Below, one piece after another: positions 32,483 to 39,660 of a stretch of DNA of 41,430 nt. This DNA is from Bryobacteraceae bacterium (GTDB taxonomy: Bacteria > Acidobacteriota > Terriglobia > Bryobacterales > Bryobacteraceae). The notes beneath the pieces were generated by a model. It was not told the origin of the DNA, searched no databases, and saw only the letters and a program-made list of their open reading frames with translations. Each line of letters begins with the position of its first letter. Within the stretch, counting starts at the first letter, position 1. A program made the position numbers and the translations under genes. The stretch lies in NCBI GenBank assembly GCA_025055455.1, contig JANWXD010000032.1, positions 1 through 41,430 on the forward strand. Direction: 5' to 3'.

Positions 32483-34147
32483 TTAGAACCCACTGGCCTT
32501 GCCTTCCGCTCTCGGATCAGCCACCCCGACCCACCAGCCCTCGTCGGCCGCAATGGCAGCGACTTCTCCGATGGAGCGCGCCTCCTCGATGCGATGGCCC
32601 TTGGCCCGAAGCAGCGCTAGGGTGTCCGGCGAAAACCCCGGCTCCACCACGATCGCGTCCGGCTTCCACTGGTGATGAAACCTGGGCCGGAGCACCGCAG
32701 TCCACAAGTCCAGGTTGAAATCAACCAGGTTCAAAAACACCTGAAGCACTGTGGTGATGATGCGCGGACCGCCGGGCGAACCCAGAACCATCGCCAGGCG
32801 GCCATTGCGGAGCACGATCGTGGGCGTCATCGAGGACAGCGGCCGTTTGCCGGGGGCGATCGCGTTCGCTTCTCCCTGGATCAGGCCGTAGTAATTCGGG
32901 GCGCCCGGCTTGACCGCGAAATCGTCCATCTCGTTGTTCAGCAGGAACCCCAGGCCGGGCACGGTCACGCCGCAGCCATAGCTTCCGTTGAGCGTGTAGG
33001 TCACCGCCACAGCGTTTCCCTGGGCGTCCACGATCGAATAATGAGTTGTTTCGGAGGACTCGGCCGTCGGCAGCTCGCCTGGGCCGAGGGATTCGCTCGG
33101 GGTGGCGCGCTCGGGGTCGATGGTGCGGCGCCGCGCCGCGACGTAGACCGGATCGAGCAGCTCCTGGACGGGGATGCGGGCAAAGTCCGGGTCGCCCAAC
33201 CAGCGGCTCCGGTCAGCGTAGTACCGCCGCATCACCTCCGTGAGGAAGTGCACGACTGCCGCCGAGCCCGCGCCAGCCTTTTCGTAGCCCGTGGTTTCCA
33301 ACATAGCGAGCATTTGCAGCAATCCGACGCCACCCGAGCTCGGAGGCGGCGCCGTAAGGATCTCCCATCCTTTGTAGGAACCGCGCAACGGTGGGCGCTC
33401 TAAAGCTTCGTAGCGGCGGAGATCCTCGAGCGTGATCAGCCCGCCGTGGGCTTGCATCGCGGCGGCCAGGCGGCGGGCCGTTTCCCCTTCGTAGAAATCG
33501 CGCGCCCCGTGCCGCGCCAGCCGTTCCAGCGTACGGGCCAGTTCTGGCTGCACTAGCCTGTCGCCCGGCTCGTAGAAGCGTCCATCGCGCTGAAAGATGC
33601 GCCGCGATTCGGGAAACTCCCCCAACACTTTGGCTTGGCGCAAGGAGCGGGCCAGAGCATAGGAGACCAGAAAGCCGTGGGATGCGAGCCGGATCGCCGG
33701 AGCCAGCAGTTCCGCCCACGGTCGGGTGCCCCACTTGCGATGCGCCAGTTCCAAACCGCGCACCGTTCCAGGCACCGCCGCGGCCCTCCAGCCGGTCAGG
33801 CTCTCGCGGGTGGGCGTGCCCTCGGCGTCCAGATACATGTTGCGCGAGGCGGCAAGCGGCGCCCGTTCCCGGAAATCGAGGAAGGCCGCACGATTGTCGT
33901 GGAACCGCACGAGCAGAAATCCGCCTCCGCCCAAGTTGCCGGCGGCCGGGTGCGTCACGGCCAGCACGAATCCCGCAGCGACCGCGGCATCCACCGCGTT
34001 GCCACCCGCCTGCAAGACCGCCAGCGCCGCATCGGTCGCGTGCGCCTCGCGCGTCACCACCATGGCGTGTCGCCCACGCGCCACCATCTGCGCGCAAGTC
34101 ACGTCGGCCGAAAACAGGCCAAACGCAAGCCATGCTGCCGCGCGCAT
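32483..34147 (-). CDS. ggt: Gamma-glutamyltransferase
   Basis: A 554-residue periplasmic Ntn-hydrolase with a signal peptide (MRAAAWLAFGLFSADVTCAQ). It cleaves gamma-glutamyl bonds such as in glutathione and is made as a precursor that cuts itself. The N-terminal part has AVLQAGGNAVDAAVAAGFVLAVTHPAAGNLGGGGFLL (about 43-79) and DFRERAPLAA (about 91-100). The processing nucleophile is Thr368 in ETTHYSIVDAQGNAVAVTYTLNGSYG (366-391). LNNEMDDFA, PGKRPLSSMTPTIVL and GSPGGPRIITTVLQV follow. The frame is open well upstream, but leader and homology start at 34147. Short gaps link it to rlmB (14 bases) and the isomerase gene. Confidence 0.94.
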   Translation of the reverse strand: MRAAAWLAFGLFSADVTCAQMVARGRHAMVVTREAHATDAALAVLQAGGNAVDAAVAAGFVLAVTHPAAGNLGGGGFLLVRFHDNRAAFLDFRERAPLAASRNMYLDAEGTPTRESLTGWRAAAVPGTVRGLELAHRKWGTRPWAELLAPAIRLASHGFLVSYALARSLRQAKVLGEFPESRRIFQRDGRFYEPGDRLVQPELARTLERLARHGARDFYEGETARRLAAAMQAHGGLITLEDLRRYEALERPPLRGSYKGWEILTAPPPSSGGVGLLQMLAMLETTGYEKAGAGSAAVVHFLTEVMRRYYADRSRWLGDPDFARIPVQELLDPVYVAARRRTIDPERATPSESLGPGELPTAESSETTHYSIVDAQGNAVAVTYTLNGSYGCGVTVPGLGFLLNNEMDDFAVKPGAPNYYGLIQGEANAIAPGKRPLSSMTPTIVLRNGRLAMVLGSPGGPRIITTVLQVFLNLVDFNLDLWTAVLRPRFHHQWKPDAIVVEPGFSPDTLALLRAKGHRIEEARSIGEVAAIAADEGWWVGVADPRAEGKASGF

Positions 34148-34161
34148 ACCGACTGATTGTA

Positions 34162-34884
34162 CTATTCGCTCTCGGCGCGCTGGCGGCGCCATTCGAACAG
34201 GACGATCCCGGCGGCGACCGAGACGTTCAACGAGCCGATCGGCCCCCGACAAGGGATGCGCACCAGAAAATCGCAGCGCGTGCGCACGTGCTCGTGCAGA
34301 CCGCGGCCCTCGGCCCCGAGCACGAATGCGGCGCGCTCGGCATATTGGAGGCGGTCGTAGACGTGCTCGCCGCGTTCGTCGAGGCCGTAGACCCAGTAGC
34401 CGGATTCTTTCAGGCGGTCCAATGCGCGGCTCAAGTTGACCACGCGGGCGACCGGCAGATACTCCAGCGCGCCGGCGGCCGCCTTCGCCACAACCGGTGA
34501 CAGCCCTGCCGAACGGCGCTCCGGAACGACGAGCCCGTCGGCGCCTGCAGCATGGGCCGTGCGGATAATGGCGCCCAAGTTGTGCGGATCCTCGACCCCG
34601 TCGAGCGCCACCAACAAGCGGGATCGTGGAATCAAGTCTTCGAAGGCGGCGTAGTGGTGCGCGGCCGCTACGGCGACAACGCCTTGATGCGGAGTCGGAC
34701 CGCTCATGCGGTCCAGCACCTGGCGCGCCTGAAAACGCAGCGGGATTCCGGCGGCCCGGCTCCGATCCAAAATTTCTTGCAGCCGGGAGGTTGACGCGCC
34801 GCGGGCGATCAGGATGCGCTCGATCGGTCGGCCCGCCCGCAGCGCCTCCAATACAGGGTGAACTCCCGCTAGAACCGTGCCCAC
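34162..34884 (-). CDS. rlmB: 23S rRNA 2'-O-ribose methyltransferase, RlmB/SpoU type
   Basis: A 240-residue SpoU/TrmH-family methyltransferase, first gene of the minus-strand run ending at 26991. The N-terminal substrate-binding domain (about 1-75) begins VLAGVHPVLEALRAG. SpoU motif 1 is LVALDGVEDPHNLGAIIRTAHAAGADGLV (about 90-118), motif 2 FVLGAEGRGLHEHV (about 189-202) and motif 3 IPCRGPIGSLNVSVAAGIVLFEW (about 209-231), forming the knotted SAM site. By family it methylates G2251 (E. coli numbering) or a related 23S position; a tRNA target cannot be excluded. Confidence 0.9.
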   Translation of the reverse strand: MGTVLAGVHPVLEALRAGRPIERILIARGASTSRLQEILDRSRAAGIPLRFQARQVLDRMSGPTPHQGVVAVAAAHHYAAFEDLIPRSRLLVALDGVEDPHNLGAIIRTAHAAGADGLVVPERRSAGLSPVVAKAAAGALEYLPVARVVNLSRALDRLKESGYWVYGLDERGEHVYDRLQYAERAAFVLGAEGRGLHEHVRTRCDFLVRIPCRGPIGSLNVSVAAGIVLFEWRRQRAESE

Positions 34885-35304
34885 ACTGCCATCCTAATCG
34901 TCCCGACCGGCTCTGGTTCAAAGGTGGATTGGGTGGAGGTCGGAGCCGAGCTTTCCGGACTCCGAAGAAGGATGGCTGAGGGGACCATGAGCTCCACCTT
35001 GCAGTGGGTTTTGACCCAGCCGCGTCCGGTCGGGTCGGGACCCTTCACCTCTCACACCGGGCCAGTTACGGTTCCGGAACCCGTTGGCGCCCCCGAACGG
35101 GAAAGCCGGAGGGCGGGACGCGTACGTGTGTCCAGCTCGTTCGGCATGACGACGCGGGCGTCGTTGCCAGGCGCGCCGCAGTACGGGAGATTTCGGATCG
35201 CCGCGGCTCCCTGATCCTGCATGTTCCCCCAGTCTGAGGCACCAACGCTGCCTCACGCACTCCGGACAGGGCGGCGCCCGCGTTCCGCCGGACAACATGC
35301 GACA
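34885..35304. other. 420-base intergenic region with one hairpin
   Basis: The stretch separates the divergent rlmB and hydantoinase genes and should hold promoters for both. A plus-strand frame of 96 codons (34924-35214) is Pro/Arg-rich and shows no domain or leader, so I do not call it. A short hairpin lies at 35235-35255 (listed separately). Nothing else is recognised. Confidence 0.4.
35235..35255. promoter_or_regulatory. Inverted repeat upstream of the hydantoinase gene
   Basis: TGAGGCA (35235-35241) and TGCCTCA (35249-35255) are exact inverse copies separated by seven bases. The repeat lies 50 bases before the ATG at 35305. It could be an operator or an RNA hairpin in the leader; no T-run follows. 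Confidence 0.35.
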
Positions 35305-37227
35305 ATGTCCAGTTCCCCGAAGATGCGCATTGGCGTGGATGCCGGGGGTACGTTTACCGACTTTGTCGTTGCGAGCGAAGACGGCCGCCTGCGGATCTTC
35401 AAGCTGCGCTCGGCCCCGGAGAACCCGGCGCGGGTGATTCTCGAAGGGCTGCGGCGCGCGGGAGGGTCCGCGGCGGAGGTCATCCACGGCTCCACGGTGG
35501 CCACCAACGCCCTGCTCGAACGCAAGGGCGCTCGGACCGCTTTCGTCACCACGGCCGGTTTCGAGGACATCATCGAAATCGGCCGCCAGAACCGTGCCGA
35601 GCTGTACAACCTCACGCCGCCGCCGCGCCGTTTGTTGGTGCCTCGGGAGTTGCGCTTTGGCGTCAACGAACGGACGTACTACGACGGCACGGTCGCTCGT
35701 CGCCCCGTCACAAGGGATTTGGAACGACTCCGCAGGAAGCTCGCACGAGCAGACGTCGAAGCCGTCGCCATCTGTTTGCTTCACGCTTATCAAAACCCAT
35801 CGAACGAGAAACGCGTCGCCGAGAGCCTCGGCTCGAAGGTCTACATCTGCGCCTCGCACGAGATTTGCCCAGAATTCCGCGAATACGAGCGGGCCTCGAC
35901 CACGGTGCTGAACGCCTATGTCGGGCCGCGGGTGACAGCGTATGTAGAACAACTGGCGGATTGCGGCGCCCCGCTGGCCATTCTGCAATCGAACGGCGGC
36001 TTCATGACCGCCCCGGAGGCGTGCCGCCACCCCGTGCGGACGATTCTTTCCGGTCCGGCCGGCGGTGTGGTCGGCGCGCTGTTCCTGGCGAGGCAGTCGG
36101 GCTTCGAGCGCGTCCTGGGTTTCGACATGGGCGGCACTTCCACGGATGTGAGCCTGGCGGTGGGTGCGCCGCGCCAGACCACGGAGGGGTACGTCGACAC
36201 CTTCCCGCTCCGGGTGCCCATGCTCGACATTCATACCGTAGGCGCCGGCGGGGGATCGATTGCACGGGTGGATGAAGGCGGGCTGCTTCGAGTCGGGCCG
36301 GAGAGTGCGGGGGCAGACCCGGGACCGGCTTGCTACGGGGTCGGAGACTTGCCGACCGTCACCGACGCGCATGTGGTGCTCGGCCGGATCGCCCCGGAAC
36401 AATTTCTCGGTGGGGAGATGAGGATTGACCCGGCAAGGTCGGCCCGCGCCATCGAGGCATTGGCCGGGCAGCTGGGCTTGAGCCTCACCGCGGCGGCCGA
36501 AGGCATCCTTCGCGTGGCCAACGCCAACATGCAGCGGGCCATCCGCGTGGTCTCGGTGGAGCGGGGCTACGACCCCCGCGACTTTGCGCTCGTGGCGTTC
36601 GGCGGCTGCGGCGGGCTTCACGCCTGCGAGTTGGCCGAGGGGCTCGGGATCCAGACCGTGATCGTTCCCCGCTACGCGGAAGCCCTCTCGGCCCTCGGCA
36701 TGCTCGTGGCGGACCGCGTGCGCGACTACGCCGCCGCCGTGCTGGGCCGTTCGGATTACGAGGATCGCTTCGCGGAACTCGAGCGGCGGGCGCGGCAAGA
36801 TCTGCCGGGGGCACAATTGGAACGCTTCGCCGATTTGCGCTACGCAGGTCAGAGTTACGAGCTCACCGTAGCTTGGGACAGCCGGAACCCCGCCAAACCG
36901 TTCCATGAGGCCCACCGGCGCGAATATGGCTACGCCACGCCGGAGCGAACGGTCGAAATCGTTACCTTGCGGCTCCGGGCCACGGTGCCCACGCCCAAGC
37001 CGAAACTCGCCCCTTTGCCGAGATCCCTTGAGGACCCGCATGCGGTGCGGCGTGTGCGCACGGCCGGCCGGTGGCTCCGCACCCGGGTGTATAAACGTGA
37101 AAGCGCTCCTCGGCGACGCACCCGCGGCCCGGCCTTGGTGCTCGATTACGGGGCCACGACGCTAGTGCCCCCGGCATGGAACTTCCGGGTGGACGAAATC
37201 GGGAATCTGATCCTGGAGACCGATTAG
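35305..37227 (+). CDS. Hydantoinase/oxoprolinase A-type subunit
   Basis: A 640-residue ATP-dependent enzyme of the HyuA family. The first phosphate loop is RIGVDAGGTFTDFVVA (about 8-23). HGSTVATNALLERKGARTAFVTTAGFEDIIEIGRQNR (about 58-94), ILSGPAGGVVGALFLAR (about 242-258), LGFDMGGTSTDVSLAVG (about 265-281), GAGGGSIARVD and FGGCGGLHACELAEGLGI (about 432-449) all match. The family cleaves or carboxylates cyclic imides, 5-oxoproline or acetone and normally needs a B subunit encoded next door; no HyuB is present before or after, only a pseudogene. Start ATG 35305 or ATG 35323. Confidence 0.9.
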   Translation: MSSSPKMRIGVDAGGTFTDFVVASEDGRLRIFKLRSAPENPARVILEGLRRAGGSAAEVIHGSTVATNALLERKGARTAFVTTAGFEDIIEIGRQNRAELYNLTPPPRRLLVPRELRFGVNERTYYDGTVARRPVTRDLERLRRKLARADVEAVAICLLHAYQNPSNEKRVAESLGSKVYICASHEICPEFREYERASTTVLNAYVGPRVTAYVEQLADCGAPLAILQSNGGFMTAPEACRHPVRTILSGPAGGVVGALFLARQSGFERVLGFDMGGTSTDVSLAVGAPRQTTEGYVDTFPLRVPMLDIHTVGAGGGSIARVDEGGLLRVGPESAGADPGPACYGVGDLPTVTDAHVVLGRIAPEQFLGGEMRIDPARSARAIEALAGQLGLSLTAAAEGILRVANANMQRAIRVVSVERGYDPRDFALVAFGGCGGLHACELAEGLGIQTVIVPRYAEALSALGMLVADRVRDYAAAVLGRSDYEDRFAELERRARQDLPGAQLERFADLRYAGQSYELTVAWDSRNPAKPFHEAHRREYGYATPERTVEIVTLRLRATVPTPKPKLAPLPRSLEDPHAVRRVRTAGRWLRTRVYKRESAPRRRTRGPALVLDYGATTLVPPAWNFRVDEIGNLILETD

Positions 37228-37240
37228 CCCTCTGCGCCGG

Positions 37241-37722
37241 ATGCCCACCGCGCTGACCGCGGCTGTTGCGCTCGGTCAGTTCGATACCGGGCAAATCTCC
37301 AGCTTCGTCCGGAATAGTGGCGGGTTGGTTGTGCCCGGCGCCACGGCCACGGCCACCAACGAGGGCAACGGCTAGCCGCGCACCACGAAGACCAACGAAG
37401 AGGGCTATTAGGCCTTTCCCAACCTCTTGGTGGGCAGCTACAGTGTCTCCGCCGAAATGACCGGGTTCGAGCGGTTCCTTCAAACAGGGATCCGGCTCAG
37501 CGCAGCGGCCCGAATGACGTGGATGCCGTGCTCGAGGTCGGGGAGGTCACTGAAACGATCGAAGTCCGAATTTCACCGGTCGCGGTGCAACCGGAAACGC
37601 CCGTCCTCGGGCACACCGTTACCGAACGGAATGCTCTACTGTTTCTCAGCCGAGGAGCCCCAGGCAGTGGCGGATACGCGACGCCATTGCCTGGGAGCAC
37701 AATGGCTTCTTTCCGCGCCTGA
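37241..37722 (+). pseudogene. Remnant of an Oar-like carboxypeptidase-regulatory/TonB receptor
   Basis: From ATG 37241 the frame reads MPTALTAAVALGQFDTGQIS, a leader-like start followed by a typical GQIxGxVxDxSGxVVPGA segment (here GQISSFVRNSGGLVVPGATATATNEGNG). An in-frame TAG follows at 37373-37375. PRTTKTNEEGY then reaches a second TAG at 37409-37411. AFPNLLVGSYSVSAEMTGFERFLQTGIRLSAAAR continues to about 37512, where the frame changes. In the new frame, DVDAVLEVGEVTETIEVRI and PVAVQPETPVLGHTV match the conserved end of this N-terminal domain (VDAVLEVGxVTETVEV). The receptor's plug and barrel are missing; the frame ends at 37722. It is a decayed 5' part of a large Oar-type outer membrane protein, with two stops and one frameshift. 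Confidence 0.8.
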
Positions 37723-37734
37723 GGCCGGCCGCTG

Positions 37735-38025
37735 CTACTGAATGACCGTCGCGCTGGCCTGCGGCTCCAGCCGGATCTCCCCGAACGTGCTTTCGTACTG
37801 CTGGATGTGCTGCTGGAGCACGTTGGTGAGGGCCTTGGCCTGCTGGGGGCTCAGATAAATGCCCTGAAAATTGTGGATGGTCACGCTGTCCGGCGCCGTT
37901 TGGCTAATCGTGCCGAACATCAAGAAGAAATCCCACAAGTTGGCCCGGACCTGAACGCTGTTGGCATAGTTTTCCCGGTAGTCCGAGGTCTGCGTGAGTT
38001 CGATCTTGGGTGGCTGCGGCTGCAT
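37735..38025 (-). CDS. DUF3467 protein
   Basis: A 96-residue soluble protein starting MQPQPPKIELTQTSDYRENYANSV, with AGGAG ten bases upstream. The body matches the DUF3467 pattern: YANSVQVRANLWDFFLMFGTI (about 19-39), then TIHNFQGIYLSPQQAKALTNVLQQHIQQYESTFGEI (about 49-84). The second segment is typical of this family of small proteins of unknown role. No signal peptide. It begins 29 bases after the efp stop and is probably in the same transcript. No function assigned. Confidence 0.85.
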   Translation of the reverse strand: MQPQPPKIELTQTSDYRENYANSVQVRANLWDFFLMFGTISQTAPDSVTIHNFQGIYLSPQQAKALTNVLQQHIQQYESTFGEIRLEPQASATVIQ

Positions 38026-38054
38026 GCGGCTGAGGCTCCTTTGTAGCGGTGGGA

Positions 38055-38630
38055 CTACGGCTTGCCGGCCCCCTTGGCGCGGTCCACGTATTTCAGATTT
38101 TCCACGTCTAGCCGAATCATGTCGCCAGTCTTGATGAACTGCGGCACCATGATCTGCACGCCGTTTTCGAGCACGGCTTCCTTCCAAGTGCTGTCCTGCT
38201 GGGCGTGGGTCGGAGGCGCCGTGTCGGCTATGCGCACTTCGATGATGTCCGGGAACAACACGCTGACAGGCTGGCCCTCGACGAACTCCACCTGAAGCCG
38301 CATTTCTGGACGCAAGAAACGGGCCTGTTCGCCGATCACCTTCACCGGTACGGCCACCTGCTCGAACGTGTCCGGATTCATGAAGTAGCAGGCGTCCGCG
38401 TCGGTGTATAGGAACTCCATCTCCTGCTTCTCTACGGGCAAGTCTTCGAGCTTGAGATCCGAACGAAAACTGTGCTCCCACAGCGCGCCGGTGGCCAGAT
38501 TTTTCAGGCGCGCATGTGTGGTGCCCCCCATCTTGCCCTGTCCGGGATGATAATCCGCCACCAGAACCTTGTAGACTTGGCCCTCGTAGCGCACGGCCAT
38601 TCCGGCCCGCAGCTGCGATGCAGGTACCAT
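38055..38630 (-). CDS. efp: Elongation factor P with extended tip loop
   Basis: A 191-residue translation factor that helps ribosomes through polyproline. Start MVPASQLRAGMAVRYEGQVYK at 38630 has GGAG nine bases upstream; an in-frame ATG at 38651 would add seven residues. Domain I carries DYHPGQGKMGGTTHARLKN (about 26-44). The tip that in E. coli reads PGKGQ with modified Lys34 is here PGQGKMGG, two residues longer, so the Lys is shifted to position 33. Domain II has FLYTDADACYFMNPDTFEQV and VEFVEGQPVSVLFPDIIEVRIADTAPP; domain III has ENGVQIMVPQFIKTGDMIRLDV. This resembles a divergent EF-P type I associate with Acidobacteriota. No modification enzyme is in the window. Confidence 0.92.
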   Translation of the reverse strand: MVPASQLRAGMAVRYEGQVYKVLVADYHPGQGKMGGTTHARLKNLATGALWEHSFRSDLKLEDLPVEKQEMEFLYTDADACYFMNPDTFEQVAVPVKVIGEQARFLRPEMRLQVEFVEGQPVSVLFPDIIEVRIADTAPPTHAQQDSTWKEAVLENGVQIMVPQFIKTGDMIRLDVENLKYVDRAKGAGKP

Positions 38631-38739
38631 CGTGGGAGTCTCCGTGTGCATCAACAGGATACTACAGGGCGGAGGCGGGCGAGCAGAGGGGAAAGCTTTC
38701 GGCTCGAGCCAACCAAGGCCAAGGGCCTCGGGTGCCCAA

Positions 38740-38816
<77 letters not shown>

Positions 38817-39475
38817 GCGGGCTCGGCGACGCTGGCAGAGGGCCCAAGGCTTCTGGACCTTGCCTCCGCCGCTACTGTCTCCAATGTACCACGTTTCGGC
38901 CTACGCCTGGCCCCGCCCGTGCCGCCCCACGCTCGAGCCACGCCAGGGCGCGCTCGCGTCGCCGGACCTCGACTTCGGTCAACCAGCCGAGAGCCCTGGA
39001 CTGCAAGAAGGAGATTCAGACCACAGGAAGGATGCAGGAAACGACTTCAAAGCACGCCACACGCGTGGCCGGCGCCTCAGTCTCCCTGCTGCCTCGCGCT
39101 CCGCCACTCGCGGAACGGCCACCACCACCCCTCAGGCCGCGGTGGAACGCTTCTGGAGATTTGGGCATGGATTTGACGTCCCGCCCCGTTTGTTCGCGCC
39201 GCTTCTCGCAGAGCCCTAGCTCCTCCTCGAAACGCTTCGCGCGCATGCGAAACTTTTCGGTGACAGATTCGCGTGTCGCGATTCCTTTGTAGTTTGCTGG
39301 CCCTCACCTCGTACGTGCGCCTAAGAGCGGCAAGGTGGGGCCCAACTCAAGTATCGATTCTTGTTCGCACGGCGGCAGCGAGCCATAGGGTAGTCGTTCC
39401 CACCGGGAACCGCCACGCGGCGTCGCGGCGATTGTCGGCGGCGTATCCTTCCGTACCTTCGGACGGTTTGGGGCT
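38817..39475. other. 659-base region between two tRNA genes
   Basis: No gene with recognisable homology is seen. The only candidate is a 76-codon minus-strand frame at 39016-39246 (listed separately). On the minus strand near 38878-38895 a TACATT could be a -10 element for tRNA-Asp. No repeat or mobile element signature is visible. Confidence 0.4.
39016..39246 (-). CDS. Possible small basic protein (weak candidate)
   Basis: A 76-residue frame that begins MRAKRFEEELGLCEKRREQTGRDVKS, a charged helix, continues with PKSPEAFHRGLRGGGGRSASGG and ends in a short hydrophobic tail. No family is recognised and there is no convincing Shine-Dalgarno. The first half looks protein-like in composition, the second half does not. 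It may be spurious or a remnant. Confidence 0.2.
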   Translation of the reverse strand: MRAKRFEEELGLCEKRREQTGRDVKSMPKSPEAFHRGLRGGGGRSASGGARGSRETEAPATRVACFEVVSCILPVV

Positions 39476-39550
39476 TGGTAGCGCTAACGGGATTCGAACC
39501 CGTATTTGAGCCTTGAGAGGGCTCCGTCCTAACCCTTAGACGATAGCGCC
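39476..39550 (-). tRNA. tRNA-Glu (anticodon CTC)
   Basis: On the minus strand the 75-base gene folds as a tRNA: acceptor GGCGCTA/TAGCGCT (first pair G-T), D-arm GTCT/GGAC, anticodon stem GAGCC/GGCTC around loop CTCTCAA (anticodon CTC, reading GAG), T-arm ACGGG-TTCGAAT-CCCGT, discriminator A and encoded CCA. Divergent from the glycosyl hydrolase that starts at 39661. Confidence 0.96.
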
Positions 39551-39660
39551 GTGCTTCCTTTAGTATACCAATGCCCGAGCCTCGGGCGAGGGGACTCGCC
39601 GCCGGCGCCACCCAGTGCCAACGGTATACTGCATCTTTTCACCGCTCGCCGGAGGACTAT

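Noticed and set aside
34918-37041. A 707-codon open frame antisense to the hydantoinase A gene
   Set aside because: It mirrors a well-supported gene in a GC-rich genome where antisense frames often stay open. Its composition (Arg/Gly/His-rich) shows no domain.
37241-37722. Two small genes instead of one pseudogene
   Set aside because: The pieces join into one continuous Oar-type N-terminal domain when two stops and one frameshift are bridged.
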